A stretch of DNA of 64,000 nt from Duganella sacchari (GCF_900143065.1 NZ_FRCX01000005.1:434001-498000), one strand, 5' to 3'; positions 55,105 to 64,000 are shown, counted from the first letter of the stretch. The notes: a model not told the origin generated them from the letters alone. Made by a program: numbers and translations.

Positions 55105-55117
55105 GAGCGATACTTAA

Positions 55118-56272
55118 TCAATGCCGTACCGTCGACGTGGAGGGATGCGAGGCGCCGAATGCTGCCTTTTTTGCAATGTCGTACTGGTACTTAGCCTTGT
55201 AGTTTAACATGGTCAGCAAAAGTACCAGCAGCGCCGCCCCGGCGTTGTGCAAGACGGCGATCGTCAGCGGGAAGCTCAGGTAGATGGTGGCGATGCCCGT
55301 CAGGATCTGCGCCGCCAGCGCCAGCGCGATGTTGCGGGCGGTTTTATGCAGCACATCATGCCCCCACGCACGCCACGCCGTATAACCGGCCACCAGCGCC
55401 ACGATGATGCCGAAATTGCGGTGCACCCAGTGGATCGCGGTCAGCGCCTGGAATGGCAGGTAGTGGCCGGCGGCCGTCTTGCCCAGCTCGCGCCACAATG
55501 TGAAGCCGTGTTCGAAGTCCATGTCCGGGATCACCTGGCCGCCGCACAGCGGGAAATCGGTACACGCCAGCGTCGCGTAATTGGTGCTGGTCCAGCCGCC
55601 CAGCGCCAGCTGCACCAGCAGCAGCGCGGCCGTCACGCCCGCCAGGATGCGGATGTTGCGCATGGCCGGTGGCGAGGCGCTGACCACGGTGCGCGGCGCG
55701 ATCAGATGGTTCTGACGGCCGCCGTACCACACCAGCATGGACAGCAAGCCCATGCCTAGCAGCAGGTGGATGGTGACGATCACCGGCTGCAGCTTCAGCG
55801 TCACGGTCCATGCGCCAAACGCGCCCTGCAGGCAGACGAAGAAAAACAGGGCCGTCGGCAGCCAAGGCGCGTATTCGATACGCCGCGTCTTGCGCCATTG
55901 GTACCAGGACTGCGCCATCATCGCGACGATCAGCACGCCGATGGTCATGGCCAGGTAGCGGTGGATCATCTCGATCCACGCCTTCACCACCGTGACCGGG
56001 CCGGTCGGCATCAGCGCCTCGGCGGCCACGATCTGCTCATGCGCCAGGAACGGGTTGGCGGCGCCATAGCAGCCCGGCCAATCCGGGCAGCCAAGGCCGG
56101 AATCGGTCAGCCGCGTAAAAGCGCCAAACACGATCAGGTCGAACGTCAGGAACACGCAGACCCACACCAGCTTGCGGTACTTACTGGCGTCCGATGAAGT
56201 CCAGACGATGGCGGCCGGCAGCAACGCAATCAGCAGCGCCGTGATAGCCATTTGAGCAAGGGTGAGGTGCAT
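55118..56272 (-). CDS. ctaA: Heme A synthase
   Basis: A 384-residue COX15/CtaA-type membrane monooxygenase that oxidises heme O to heme A. It has GAFTRLTDSGLGCPDWPGCYG (about residues 51-71) and His ligands in EMIHRYLAMTIG and AIHWVHRNFGI; a second LACTDFPLCGG mirrors the first, as in the twofold CtaA fold. Eight membrane segments are predicted. It sits between ctaB and the thioredoxin-like gene. Confidence 0.95.
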   Translation of the reverse strand: MHLTLAQMAITALLIALLPAAIVWTSSDASKYRKLVWVCVFLTFDLIVFGAFTRLTDSGLGCPDWPGCYGAANPFLAHEQIVAAEALMPTGPVTVVKAWIEMIHRYLAMTIGVLIVAMMAQSWYQWRKTRRIEYAPWLPTALFFFVCLQGAFGAWTVTLKLQPVIVTIHLLLGMGLLSMLVWYGGRQNHLIAPRTVVSASPPAMRNIRILAGVTAALLLVQLALGGWTSTNYATLACTDFPLCGGQVIPDMDFEHGFTLWRELGKTAAGHYLPFQALTAIHWVHRNFGIIVALVAGYTAWRAWGHDVLHKTARNIALALAAQILTGIATIYLSFPLTIAVLHNAGAALLVLLLTMLNYKAKYQYDIAKKAAFGASHPSTSTVRH

Positions 56273-56288
56273 CTGCGTTACCTATTCT

Positions 56289-56903
56289 TTAACCGATGGC
56301 CGAAGCCTTCAACAATTTTGCGATGTCCTTGTGGACCCGCTTGACCTTCTCGACATCGCTGGACACCGCCCCTTTCGGGAAGCGCATCATCAGGTTGCCC
56401 AGCGGGTCGATCAAATATACATGGTCGGACAAACGGTCCCCACTGCCCTCCAGCGGCAGCCACTTGGCCACCACATCGGCCGGTGCGCGCAGCATGTGGG
56501 TGCCGTCGTTCACGCGCAACAGCATGGTTTCCAGCGGCTGCTCGTCGGTAATCAGCCACACGCGCTCGATACGCTCCATCTCCTTGCCCTGCATGGTACG
56601 CAACTGGCGCATGGCAAACAGCTGGTCCTGGCAGTCCTGCTGGCAATCGGATGGGCCTACCTTCAGCATAATCCATTTACCCTTGAAATCCTCCAGCTTG
56701 GCCGGCTTGCCGTCCAGTGTGGCGCTGGCCATGGCGGGAATCGGATAGTTGCGCGGATCGATGAGCGCGCCGTAATTGGTTGCTCCGCCTTTGGGTTTGA
56801 TCACGTAATAGGTGAAGTATGACGCAATCAGCGGCGCCGCGCACACGGCCAGTACTGCAATCAGCTTCCAGCGGCCGCGTTTAGGGTTGTTTGGTTTTTC
56901 CAC
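56289..56903 (-). CDS. Membrane-anchored thioredoxin-like protein (oxidase assembly)
   Basis: A 204-residue protein with one N-terminal membrane helix (LIAVLAVCAAPLIASYFTYYVI) and a SCO/thioredoxin-like periplasmic domain. GPSDCQQDCQ carries a C-x3-C pair at the SCO copper-site position (about residue 82), but no MDHT-like distant His is seen. It may handle copper or thiols during CuA assembly. It overlaps the SURF1 gene by 23 nt. It is sometimes annotated as a cytochrome oxidase subunit; that is not supported. Confidence 0.75.
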   Translation of the reverse strand: MEKPNNPKRGRWKLIAVLAVCAAPLIASYFTYYVIKPKGGATNYGALIDPRNYPIPAMASATLDGKPAKLEDFKGKWIMLKVGPSDCQQDCQDQLFAMRQLRTMQGKEMERIERVWLITDEQPLETMLLRVNDGTHMLRAPADVVAKWLPLEGSGDRLSDHVYLIDPLGNLMMRFPKGAVSSDVEKVKRVHKDIAKLLKASAIG

Positions 56904-57612
56904 GTCTGAATCCGTTCACGACAAAAAAGATAACCGCCATCGCCGACAGTGCGTACCACTGAAAGGCGTAGCCCTGATGTTTTTCCACGCCCAGCGACGG
57001 CGCCGGCCAGTCGCGCACCATCTGCGCATCGTCGCCGGACGGCTGGGCTGGCGCGCCTTGCTCAATCACGAAAGGCTGCATGGTCAGGCCGCTGTCCCTG
57101 GCCAGTTGCAGCGGATCGGCGTTCTGTACGATGGCGTTGGGCGTCAATGGCGGCGCGCTGCCCAGTTCCAGCACATGGCCGGCATTCAGGCGAGCCACAC
57201 CTTGCAGTGTGACCATGCCTTCCGGCGTGGCATAGGCAGGCAGCTTGTCGCGCACGGCCGGATCGCGCGGCAGCCAGCCACGCTCCACCAGCACGTGCAT
57301 ATTCGATCCGGCAATTTTGAATGGCATCAGCAGATAGAAGCCTGCCCTGCCCTGATATGGCCGGTTGTCCAGATACACCGGCCAGCTGCGCACGAATTCA
57401 CCGCTGACGGTGACGCGGTGCCAGTCCACGGCATCGGCCGCGACGGGCGCGCCGTCCAGCATGACAGGCGCGGCATGGGCGCCCTGCGCCAGTTTTTCCT
57501 GAAGCGCTATTTTCTGCTCGGCGCGGCGCTGCTGCCAATTGCCGAGCTGTACGCCGACGACCACCACCAGCACCGTGGCCACGAAAGGAATCAATTTAAA
57601 GCGGAACGCCAT
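56881..57612 (-). CDS. SURF1 family cytochrome oxidase assembly protein
   Basis: A 243-residue inner-membrane protein with two membrane helices at the ends (LIPFVATVLVVVVGVQLGNWQ, and MAVIFFVVNGFRRG) and a periplasmic domain. NRPYQGRAGFYLLMPF and VLVERGWLPRD are SURF1 signatures. It aids insertion of heme A into subunit I. It starts 38 bp from the divergent DUF2909 gene. Confidence 0.92.
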   Translation of the reverse strand: MAFRFKLIPFVATVLVVVVGVQLGNWQQRRAEQKIALQEKLAQGAHAAPVMLDGAPVAADAVDWHRVTVSGEFVRSWPVYLDNRPYQGRAGFYLLMPFKIAGSNMHVLVERGWLPRDPAVRDKLPAYATPEGMVTLQGVARLNAGHVLELGSAPPLTPNAIVQNADPLQLARDSGLTMQPFVIEQGAPAQPSGDDAQMVRDWPAPSLGVEKHQGYAFQWYALSAMAVIFFVVNGFRRGKTKQP

Positions 57613-57650
57613 TACAATGGAACCTCGATCAAACCGTCACTCCTCATGCT

Positions 57651-57857
57651 ATGAAAATTGCTGTTGCCATCGCGTTCATCCTGATACTCGGCAGCCTGGG
57701 GGCGGCGTTCTTTTTCCTCATGCGCGACAAGGGCCGCAGCAACAACACCGTGCGCGCGCTGGCAGTGCGCGTGGCGCTGTCGATAACCCTGTTCCTGCTG
57801 ATCCTGCTGGCCTATCGCCTGGGCTATATCCATCCGACAGGCATCCGCACCGCCTAA
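57651..57857 (+). CDS. Twin transmembrane protein (DUF2909)
   Basis: A 68-residue protein with two membrane helices (IAFILILGSLGAAFFFLM, and ALSITLFLLILLAYRLGYI) joined by a basic loop, matching the DUF2909 family found beside oxidase genes in beta-proteobacteria. It is the only plus-strand gene inside the oxidase block. Its role is unknown, perhaps assembly of the oxidase. Confidence 0.82.
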   Translation: MKIAVAIAFILILGSLGAAFFFLMRDKGRSNNTVRALAVRVALSITLFLLILLAYRLGYIHPTGIRTA

Positions 57858-57875
57858 CCCGCACTGCGGCCTGCA

Positions 57876-57905
57876 GGGGTCTGACCCCGTACGGGGTCAG
57901 ACCCC
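57876..57905. repeat. Perfect 30-bp nested palindrome (GGGGTCTGACCCC type)
   Basis: GGGGTCTGACCCCGT followed by its exact reverse complement. Each half holds an inner palindrome, GGGGTC-T-GACCCC. A degenerate half-copy, GGGTCTGAC, follows at 57925-57933. It resembles the element at 8939-8968 and again lies just after a stop codon. Confidence 0.85.
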
Positions 57906-57937
57906 GCGGCTGGCGTTGCGCTTTGGGTCTGACGCAT

Positions 57938-57966
57938 AAAAAAAGCCGCACCGGAGTGCGGCTTTT
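57938..57966 (-). terminator. Terminator of the cytochrome oxidase operon
   Basis: A GCCGCAC/GTGCGGC stem with a 4-nt loop flanked by seven As and four Ts. On the minus strand it is 13 nt after the coxC stop and ends in seven Us; it may also stop the opposing DUF2909 transcript. Confidence 0.9.
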
Positions 57967-57979
57967 GTCTATCTGGATT

Positions 57980-58849
57980 TTATAACCAGTAGACCACGAC
58001 GTACAGCCCCAGCCAGACCACGTCCACAAAGTGCCAGTACCACGCCGCGCCTTCAAACGCGAAGTGGTGATCCGGCGTGAAGTGGCCACGCAGCACCCGG
58101 TACAGCACCACCGACAGCATGATCGCGCCCATCGTCACGTGGAAGCCGTGGAAGCCAGTCAGCATGAAGAAGGTCGAACCGTAGATGCCCGAAGTCAGCT
58201 TCAGGTTCAGCTCAGTGTACGCATGGTGATACTCATACGCCTGGAAGCCCATGAACACGGCACCCAGCAGGATGGTAGCAAACAGCCAAAACGCCGTCTG
58301 CGCGCGGTGGCCAGCACGCAGCGCGTGGTGGGAAATAGTCAGCGTCACGCCCGAGGTCAGCAGCAGCGCGGTGTTGATGGTCGGGATCGGGAACGGCCCC
58401 ATGGTCCGGAACTCTTCCACCGTGCCGGCCGGGCCGACATTACCCCAGTGCGGTGCAAAATCCGGCCAGATGAATTTATGGTCCAGGTCCGACAGCCACG
58501 GCATGGAAATCGTCCGCGCATAGAACAGCGCACCGAAGAACGCGCCGAAGAACATCACCTCGGAGAAAATGAACCAGCCCATCGACCAGCGATAGGAATG
58601 GTCTATGCGCTGGCTGTACAAGCCACCTTCCGACTCCTTGATGGCGTCGCCAAACCAGAAATACAGCACGATCAGCGTACCAACGATGCCCAGCAGGTTG
58701 GCCACCGGCCCCCACGACACGTCATTGACCCAGGCAGATGCGCCTGCCATGGTCACCAGCAGGCACAGGCCTGCCAGCAGCGGCCAGCGCGATGGGCCGG
58801 GCACGAAGTAATACGGTGCTGCGGCGCCATGTGAACTTGTGGAACTCAT
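57980..58849 (-). CDS. coxC: Cytochrome c oxidase subunit III
   Basis: A 289-residue membrane protein with seven helices that stabilises the catalytic core. It has FVPGPSRWPLLAGLCLL, EVMFFGAFFGALFYART and the FHGFHVTMGAIML and YWHFVDVVWLGLYVVVY blocks. The ATG at 58849 (MSSTSSHG) follows AGGGAG by 6 nt; a TTG and an ATG just upstream are less likely. It is last in the oxidase operon. Confidence 0.95.
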   Translation of the reverse strand: MSSTSSHGAAAPYYFVPGPSRWPLLAGLCLLVTMAGASAWVNDVSWGPVANLLGIVGTLIVLYFWFGDAIKESEGGLYSQRIDHSYRWSMGWFIFSEVMFFGAFFGALFYARTISMPWLSDLDHKFIWPDFAPHWGNVGPAGTVEEFRTMGPFPIPTINTALLLTSGVTLTISHHALRAGHRAQTAFWLFATILLGAVFMGFQAYEYHHAYTELNLKLTSGIYGSTFFMLTGFHGFHVTMGAIMLSVVLYRVLRGHFTPDHHFAFEGAAWYWHFVDVVWLGLYVVVYWL

Positions 58850-58870
58850 CTTCATCTCCCTAATCAACTT

Positions 58871-59065
58871 TTATTTAGCTACTACGAGTTTGACGATTGA
58901 TATCAGTAATCCTATGAACACAGCCACGGCCAGCAAGGCCGCGAGGATGATGTGGAACGGGTTCAAGCCCTGCTGGTCCTCATCAAAATCACGCTTGCGG
59001 CGCAGGCCGACAAACGACCACAGCACAGCCTTCATCGAATACAGGAAGCCGGGCTTTTTACTCAT
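58871..59065 (-). CDS. DUF2970 small membrane protein
   Basis: A 64-residue protein with one C-terminal membrane helix (FHIILAALLAVAVFIGLLIS) and an N-terminal FLYSMKAVLWSFVGLRRKRD, the DUF2970 signature in beta-proteobacterial oxidase operons. It starts within the ctaG stop (TGATG). Role unknown. Confidence 0.85.
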   Translation of the reverse strand: MSKKPGFLYSMKAVLWSFVGLRRKRDFDEDQQGLNPFHIILAALLAVAVFIGLLISIVKLVVAK

Positions 59066-59607
59066 CAGTTGGCCGCCGTCTTGACCAGGCCGCCGCCCAC
59101 CTCAAAGAAGGTGTACGACAGCGTGATCGTTTTAACGTCCCTGGGCAGTTTCGGATCGATGTAGAACACCACCGGCATCTGCCGCGCTTCACTGGCCTTC
59201 AAGGTTTGCTGCTTGAAGCAGAAGCACTCAACTTTTTTGAAATACGGCGTCGCGTTTTGCGGCGCATAGCTTGGTATCGCCTGCGCATTCATCTCGCGCG
59301 GCTGCATGTTGACCACTTCATACATCACCGTGTTCAACTCGCCCGGATGCACCGTCATGCTGGCTTGCGTCGGGCGGAAACGCCACGGGCCTTGCGCATT
59401 GCCGTCGAATTCGATGGTCACGTTACGGGTCTTGTCGACCTGCGTGTTCTTGTCGAATTCCACGGTGCCGTCCTTCTGCGTCAACACGTTCAGCCCCAGC
59501 GCTTCGCAGATCTGGCGGTAGAACGGATTGAGCGCATAGGCAAAGCCGAACATCGCGACTGCAATGACGATCAGCTTGCCCAGCAGGGTGCGGTTGGCGG
59601 GCGTCAT
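59065..59607 (-). CDS. ctaG: Cytochrome c oxidase assembly protein CtaG (Cox11)
   Basis: A 180-residue single-span copper chaperone that inserts CuB into subunit I. It has an N-terminal membrane helix (LIVIAVAMFGFAYALNPFY), the copper-binding CFCF (about residues 130-133), and IDPKLPRDVKTITLSYTFFEV at the end. It begins one base after the small assembly protein's stop codon. Confidence 0.95.
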   Translation of the reverse strand: MTPANRTLLGKLIVIAVAMFGFAYALNPFYRQICEALGLNVLTQKDGTVEFDKNTQVDKTRNVTIEFDGNAQGPWRFRPTQASMTVHPGELNTVMYEVVNMQPREMNAQAIPSYAPQNATPYFKKVECFCFKQQTLKASEARQMPVVFYIDPKLPRDVKTITLSYTFFEVGGGLVKTAAN

Positions 59608-59608
59608 G

Positions 59609-59716
59609 TCAGCTCAGCCAGATGCGCTTGACGAACACCATGACAAAGAAGAACAGCGCTGCCCCGCCCAGGAACAGGGCGGTGCGCAGGTTGTTCGGCT
59701 TCTTTTGGCCGTTCAT
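59609..59716 (-). CDS. Cytochrome oxidase small assembly protein (35 residues)
   Basis: ATG (59714-59716) to TGA (59609-59611) encodes MNGQKKPNNLRTALFLGGAA, then a short membrane helix FFFVMVFVKRIW and LS. This is the tiny protein found between subunit I and ctaG in beta-proteobacteria. It is packed between coxA (2-nt gap) and ctaG (1-nt gap), which supports it as a real gene. Confidence 0.8.
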   Translation of the reverse strand: MNGQKKPNNLRTALFLGGAALFFFVMVFVKRIWLS

Positions 59717-59718
59717 GA

Positions 59719-61314
59719 TTATTTGAACTGCGGTGGGGTTTCAAAGGTGTGGAACGGCGCCGGCGACGGCACAGTCCACTCCAGACCTTCCGCACCATCC
59801 CATGGCTTGGCTTCCGCCTTCTTGCCGCCACGGATAGTCGGGATGATCACGCCAAACAGGAAGAACGCCTGCGACAGACCGAAACCAAACGCGCCGATGG
59901 TGGCGATCATATTGAAGTCGGTGAACTGCGCCGAGTAGTCGGCGTAGCGGCGCGGCATGCCGGCCAGGCCCAGGAAGTGCATCGGGAAGAAGGTCACGTT
60001 GAAGGTGATCAGCGACAGCCAGAAGTGGATCTTGCCCATGGTTTCGTTGTACATATGGCCGGTCCATTTCGGCGACCAGTAGTAGAAACCGGCAAACAGC
60101 GCGAACAGCGAACCGGCCACCAGCACGTAGTGGAAGTGCGCCACCACATAGTAGGTATCCTGCAGCTGGATGTCGATCGGGGTCACGGCCAGGATCAGGC
60201 CGGTGAAGCCGCCGATCGTGAACACGAAGATGAAGCCCACCGCAAACAGCATCGGGGTTTCAAACGTCATCGAACCGCGCCACATGGTAGCGATCCAGTT
60301 GAACACTTTGACGCCGGTCGGCACCGCGATCAGCATGGTCGCGTACATGAAGAACAGCTGCGAGGTCACCGGCATGCCGGTGGTGAACATGTGGTGCGCC
60401 CAGACGATGAAGGACAGAATTGCGATCGACGCGGTGGCGTAGACCATCGATGCGTAGCCGAACAGCTGCTTGCGGGCGAACGCCGGCAGGATCTGCGAGA
60501 CGATGCCGAACGCCGGCAGAATCATGATGTACACCTCCGGGTGGCCGAAGAACCAGAAGATGTGCTGGTACATGACCGGGTCGCCGCCAGCGGCAGCGTT
60601 GAAGAAGGAGGTGCCGAAGTGGCGGTCGGTCAGCGTCATGGTAATCGCGCCAGCCAGCACCGGCATCACGGCGATCAGCAGGTAGGCGGTAATCAGCCAG
60701 GTCCAGCAGAACATCGGCATCTTCATCAAGGTCATGCCCGGTGCGCGCATGTTCAGGATGGTGACGATGATGTTGATCGACCCCATGATCGACGACGCGC
60801 CCATCAGGTGCATCGCGAAAATACCCATGTCCATGCCCATGCCCATCTGGGTCGACAGTGGCGCATACAGCGTCCAGCCGGCCGCCGTGGCGCCGCCTGG
60901 CACCAGGAACGAGGTCGCCAGCAGCAGCGCTGCCGGTGGCAGCAGCCAGAACGAGAAGTTGTTCATGCGCGCAAACGCCATGTCCGAGGCGCCGATCTGC
61001 AGCGGGATCATCCAGTTGGCGAAGCCGACGAAGGCCGGCATGATGGCGCCAAACACCATCACCAGGCCGTGCATGGTGGTCAGCTGGTTAAAGAACTCCG
61101 GCTGGAAGAATTGCAGGCCAGGTTTGAACAGCTCGGTACGGATGGCCAGCGCCAGCACGCCGCCGGACAGCAGCATGATGAAGGAGAACCACAGGTACAA
61201 GGTGCCGATGTCCTTGTGGTTGGTAGCGAACAGCCAGCGCGACAGACCGTGCGGATGGTCATGTGCGTGATCGTGCCCGTGGTCGTGTGCGTGATCCAAA
61301 GTGCTAGTGCTCAT
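59719..61314 (-). CDS. coxA: Cytochrome c oxidase subunit I
   Basis: A 531-residue heme-copper oxidase core with 12 helices that reduces oxygen and pumps protons. CuB ligands are in [11 protein letters not shown] (with the cross-linked His-Tyr and channel Glu) and WAHHMF; the heme ligands are in HFHYVLVAG. The N-terminal 23 residues are an unusual Asp/His repeat (His at 8, 10, 12, 14, 16, 18, 20 and 22). It is second in the operon, 16 nt after coxB. Confidence 0.96.
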   Translation of the reverse strand: MSTSTLDHAHDHGHDHAHDHPHGLSRWLFATNHKDIGTLYLWFSFIMLLSGGVLALAIRTELFKPGLQFFQPEFFNQLTTMHGLVMVFGAIMPAFVGFANWMIPLQIGASDMAFARMNNFSFWLLPPAALLLATSFLVPGGATAAGWTLYAPLSTQMGMGMDMGIFAMHLMGASSIMGSINIIVTILNMRAPGMTLMKMPMFCWTWLITAYLLIAVMPVLAGAITMTLTDRHFGTSFFNAAAGGDPVMYQHIFWFFGHPEVYIMILPAFGIVSQILPAFARKQLFGYASMVYATASIAILSFIVWAHHMFTTGMPVTSQLFFMYATMLIAVPTGVKVFNWIATMWRGSMTFETPMLFAVGFIFVFTIGGFTGLILAVTPIDIQLQDTYYVVAHFHYVLVAGSLFALFAGFYYWSPKWTGHMYNETMGKIHFWLSLITFNVTFFPMHFLGLAGMPRRYADYSAQFTDFNMIATIGAFGFGLSQAFFLFGVIIPTIRGGKKAEAKPWDGAEGLEWTVPSPAPFHTFETPPQFK

Positions 61315-61330
61315 GTTGTAACGCTCCTGA

Positions 61331-62554
61331 TTACTTACGTGCAGCCACGACTTCGGCTGGTTGAACGATGTTCTCGGCGGCCTTGTTCGACCAGCTATTG
61401 CGGGTGTAAGTAATCACAGCCGCGATATCCGTATCCGACAGTTGCTTCCAAGCGGGCATTTCGGCGGAATATTTTCCGCTCTTCTTACCGTGCAGCAGAA
61501 CGTTGATCTGTTCCGCCTTGGGACCGTTGACCACTTCCGAGCCATCCAGCGGTGCGAACGCGCCTGCAACACCCTTGCCGTTGGCCTGGTGGCAGACCAC
61601 GCAGTTGGTGTTGTAGACTTTTTCGCCCTTGGTTTTCAGCTCATCGATCGTCCAGGTTTTGTTGGGATCATCAGCCAGCGCGGCCATTTCTTTTTTCTTG
61701 CCGTCGACCCAGGTCTTGTACTCGGCATCCGTGACCACGCGCACCACGATCGGCATGAACGCGTGCTCCTTGCCGCACAGCTCCGAGCAGTAGCCGCGGA
61801 AAACACCCGTGTGTTCAGCCTTGAACCAGGTATCGCGCACGAAGCCAGGAATCGCATCCTGCTTCACCGCAAACGCCGGAATCGACCACGAGTGGATCAC
61901 ATCATTGGCGGTGGTCACCATGCGGATCTTGCGGTGCACCGGCACCACCACCTCGTTATCGACTTCCATCAGGTAGTTGTCGCCGCGCTTCTCGGTCGGC
62001 TCAAAGCCCGGTGCGCCGACTTGTGCGCGCGGCGTGGACAGGTTGGACAGGAAGGAAATCCCCTCGCCCTCGCCCTTGAGGTAATCGTAGCCCCACTTCC
62101 ACTGCATGCCGGTGACCTTGATGGTGATGTCGGCATTGGAGGTGTCCTTCATGCCCACCACCGTGCGCGTGGCAGGCAGCGCCATGCCGATCACGATCAG
62201 GAACGGCACGATGGTCCAGGCTATTTCAACCGCAGTGGATTCGTGGAAGGTGGCCGGCTTGTGGCCCAGCGACTTGCGGTGCTTGATGATCGAATAGAAC
62301 ATCACGCCAAACACAGCGACGAAGATGACCAGGCAGACGCCCATCATCCAGTTGTGCAGGCTGTAGACTTCGGTGGCGATTTGGGTGGCGGGAGGCTGTA
62401 GATTCAGTTCCCCGGCGATAGGTCCGCCGGTGCCGCCGGTGGCTGCGGCATAGGTGCCCGTGCTTGCTGCGGTTTCAGCTGCCCACGCTGGCATACCCGC
62501 TGCCAACATCGACAGCCCGAGCATCAACGCTTGAAGTCGCTTCGCATATTTCAT
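61331..62554 (-). CDS. coxB: Cytochrome c oxidase subunit II with fused cytochrome c (caa3-type)
   Basis: A 407-residue subunit that passes electrons from cytochrome c. A signal peptide ([14 protein letters not shown]) is followed by two membrane helices (residues about 70-145). The CuA domain has [13 protein letters not shown] (about residues 255-267). A C-terminal cytochrome c domain has the heme motif CVVCH (about residue 317) and Met in [10 protein letters not shown] (about 371). The fused heme domain marks it as the caa3 kind. It is the first gene of the operon. Confidence 0.95.
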   Translation of the reverse strand: MKYAKRLQALMLGLSMLAAGMPAWAAETAASTGTYAAATGGTGGPIAGELNLQPPATQIATEVYSLHNWMMGVCLVIFVAVFGVMFYSIIKHRKSLGHKPATFHESTAVEIAWTIVPFLIVIGMALPATRTVVGMKDTSNADITIKVTGMQWKWGYDYLKGEGEGISFLSNLSTPRAQVGAPGFEPTEKRGDNYLMEVDNEVVVPVHRKIRMVTTANDVIHSWSIPAFAVKQDAIPGFVRDTWFKAEHTGVFRGYCSELCGKEHAFMPIVVRVVTDAEYKTWVDGKKKEMAALADDPNKTWTIDELKTKGEKVYNTNCVVCHQANGKGVAGAFAPLDGSEVVNGPKAEQINVLLHGKKSGKYSAEMPAWKQLSDTDIAAVITYTRNSWSNKAAENIVQPAEVVAARK

Positions 62555-62895
62555 GTTTTCCCCAACTGCCCAAGAAATTAAAATATTTTTTTAACGTCTT
62601 ACCGGCTGATCGGTGAACTGAACCGGCGACGCTCCTTAAACAACTGACGCCTGCCTGCCCACAACCTTCTGCGGAACAACGCCGACGCTCGATTCTGCTT
62701 AATTCAACTGCTCGTTCGTGCTCGATATAACCTGATTTCGCCTGGGGTCGCGGATTTATAGCTGGCGACGTGACACGCTGGCAAAATTAGTGAATGATTA
62801 TATAGAACAAAAACGAAGCACATCAAGAAATAATCGATTTCACAACTATGCTGTTGCCACGGGCGTTACGCCGCAGGGCAACATACCTTCCCCTC
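62555..62895. other. Intergenic region upstream of coxB
   Basis: About 340 bp, AT-rich close to coxB, that should hold the oxidase promoter and leader. A GTTGCC/GGCAAC stem at about 62851-62881 lies just after the bioC stop (minus strand) and may end that transcript; it has no T run. No gene is seen. Confidence 0.45.
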
Positions 62896-63819
62896 TTAAC
62901 GCGGCTTGCGCGGCGGGTCAAAACGGATAATTGCTTCGCCCTTGGAAGTGACCTTGGGCGCCGGCCGGAACGCGTGACCGTAGATAACTTCAAAGCTCAG
63001 GCCGAGTTTCCCATCGGAACGACGACCACGCTCGAGCGTATCCAGCATACGTTGCCAGGCCTGTTTGCCCATCATGCTGCGACGCAACGTCGTGAGCGGA
63101 TTTCCGCCCAGCGCACGCACGTCAGCTAACAACGCTTGTGGTGTTTCATAGGTCACCGTGATGGTTTCCATGTCCAGCACCGGCGTCGAAAAGCCCGCTT
63201 CCACGAGCTGATCGCCGAAATCGTGCATATCCACGAAGGGCAGCGCATGGGGTGACAGGTCCGCTTCCGCAAACGCATTGCGCACCTCGCGCAGCGTATC
63301 CGGGCCGAAGCAGGAAAACATCAGCAGGCTGTTCACGCGCAACACCCGGCGCCACTCGGCAAACACGCGGTCCGGCTGCGGATGCCAGTGCAGGGCCAGA
63401 TTCGACCAGACCAGATCCAGCGCATTCGGCCCCAGTGGCAGCTCGGCAAAATCACCGCACAGCAGATCGACGCCGCTTTTGGACGGCAGCAACTTGCTCA
63501 GCAACTGGTTCAGCGACGAGGATTTGGCGCCCGGCCCCTGGGCAGCGCGCAGCATGGCTTCGGCGGCATCCAGGCCCAGAATATGGGCCGCAGGATACAT
63601 TTTTTGCAACAGCGGCAGATCGGCGCCGGTGCCACAACCGGCGTCCAGAACGCGCAAGGGCGCTATTTTAATCAATTCCAGGCGATCAAACATGCGGGAA
63701 GATATCTCCCGGCGCAGGAAATCGGCGGCCTGCACCCGTTCAGGACGGGAAAACAGCTGGCGGACGCGCTCCAGATCGATCGGTGCGCTGAGTTTGGGGG
63801 GATTAGCGGGGACTTGCAT
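62896..63819 (-). CDS. bioC: Malonyl-ACP O-methyltransferase BioC (SAM-dependent)
   Basis: A 307-residue class I methyltransferase. The SAM-binding motif LRVLDAGCGTGADL (about residues 55-68) is followed by ILGLDAAEAML and DLVWSNLALHWHPQ, as in BioC. BioC methylates malonyl-ACP to begin pimelate synthesis for biotin. The ATG at 63819 is chosen (MQVPANPPKLS); an upstream open frame lacks features. Its divergent position from a comF-like gene is common in Burkholderiales. Confidence 0.85.
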   Translation of the reverse strand: MQVPANPPKLSAPIDLERVRQLFSRPERVQAADFLRREISSRMFDRLELIKIAPLRVLDAGCGTGADLPLLQKMYPAAHILGLDAAEAMLRAAQGPGAKSSSLNQLLSKLLPSKSGVDLLCGDFAELPLGPNALDLVWSNLALHWHPQPDRVFAEWRRVLRVNSLLMFSCFGPDTLREVRNAFAEADLSPHALPFVDMHDFGDQLVEAGFSTPVLDMETITVTYETPQALLADVRALGGNPLTTLRRSMMGKQAWQRMLDTLERGRRSDGKLGLSFEVIYGHAFRPAPKVTSKGEAIIRFDPPRKPR

Positions 63820-63915
63820 GATGAAGAGTCGTTGTAATGCGATAATGTCGGCAGTGTACATGGTAGAACGCCATTGCGACGACCACCGGCCCGGTTTTCC
63901 GGGCAGGAGCGTGGC

Positions 63916-64000
63916 ATGAATCACAAGATTGGCAAAACCGCGCCGCTGCGCATACTGCTGCACCGCTGGCGCGGCGCCCTGCTGCGCAGCGTACTGCCCA
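63916..64000 (+). CDS. 5' end of a probable ComF-family phosphoribosyltransferase
   Basis: An ATG at 63916 opens a frame that stays open to the window's edge: MNHKIGKTAPLRILLHRWR, then a region ending SVLP. The segment resembles the start of ComF before its LPSxCxxC zinc motif, and the divergent bioC neighbour agrees. Only 28 codons are visible, so the call depends mainly on context. Confidence 0.45.
   Translation, partial: MNHKIGKTAPLRILLHRWRGALLRSVLP

Noticed and set aside
59749..61413. A 554-codon plus-strand open frame opposite coxA
   Set aside because: Highly charged low-complexity product, antisense to a certain subunit I gene.

Overview
The window looks like a chromosomal segment of a betaproteobacterium of the order Burkholderiales, most likely family Oxalobacteraceae (Massilia/Duganella-like). 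The reasons are the ftsY-ftsE-ftsX-rpoH block, two Neisseria/Burkholderia-type 16-strand porins, a caa3-type cytochrome oxidase operon in the beta-proteobacterial order (coxB-coxA-small assembly protein-ctaG-DUF2970-coxC, then SURF1, ctaA and ctaB), the divergent bioC/comF pair and the high GC content. The genus is inferred from gene content only. I saw no insertion sequence, prophage, integrase, CRISPR array or tRNA.

Layout. 1-5.2 kb: glycerol kinase with a coupled DUF4262 gene, a PAS-AraC regulator, the RNase P RNA gene and an acetolactate-synthase-like ThDP enzyme. 5.2-9 kb: an unknown exported protein, a porin, a 1.1-kb non-coding gap and a MerR regulator with a cobalamin-binding domain. 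9-13 kb: ftsY, ftsEX and rpoH; the rpoH promoter lies inside a CIRCE (HrcA) operator. 13-22.5 kb: mixed housekeeping and accessory genes (gamma-glutamyltranspeptidase, signal peptidase I, an ABC exporter whose permease is fused to a CPBP protease, a coupled DJ-1/GlxA-type pair, RidA-like and LysR).

22.5-40.6 kb is the most coherent accessory region, a pectin-degradation locus. A TonB-dependent receptor, a rhamnogalacturonan acetylesterase, a GH28-CE8 fusion (polygalacturonase plus pectin methylesterase), a second GH28 and a GH43 enzyme would release sugars outside the cytoplasm. Uronate dehydrogenase, an SMP-30 lactonase, galactarate dehydratase, 5-dehydro-4-deoxyglucarate dehydratase and an alpha-ketoglutarate semialdehyde dehydrogenase form a complete oxidative route from galacturonate to alpha-ketoglutarate. 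Two FCD-type GntR regulators bracket the locus and each has a plausible palindromic operator. No dedicated inner-membrane galacturonate importer is visible. The GH43 gene appears frameshifted inside its signal peptide.

40.7-52 kb: HDOD protein, DHA2-type MFS exporter, second porin, a TerD/AIM24/TerD/DUF475 stress operon divergent from a NhaR-like LysR gene, a CNNM/CBS-domain membrane protein, a solute-binding protein and an AI-2E-family permease. 52-62.6 kb: cytochrome oxidase structural and assembly genes (SCO, ctaB, ctaA, thioredoxin-like protein, SURF1, coxC, DUF2970, ctaG, a 35-residue assembly protein, coxA, coxB), mostly on the minus strand. 62.9-64 kb: bioC and the start of a probable comF. 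Genes at both edges are cut by the window.
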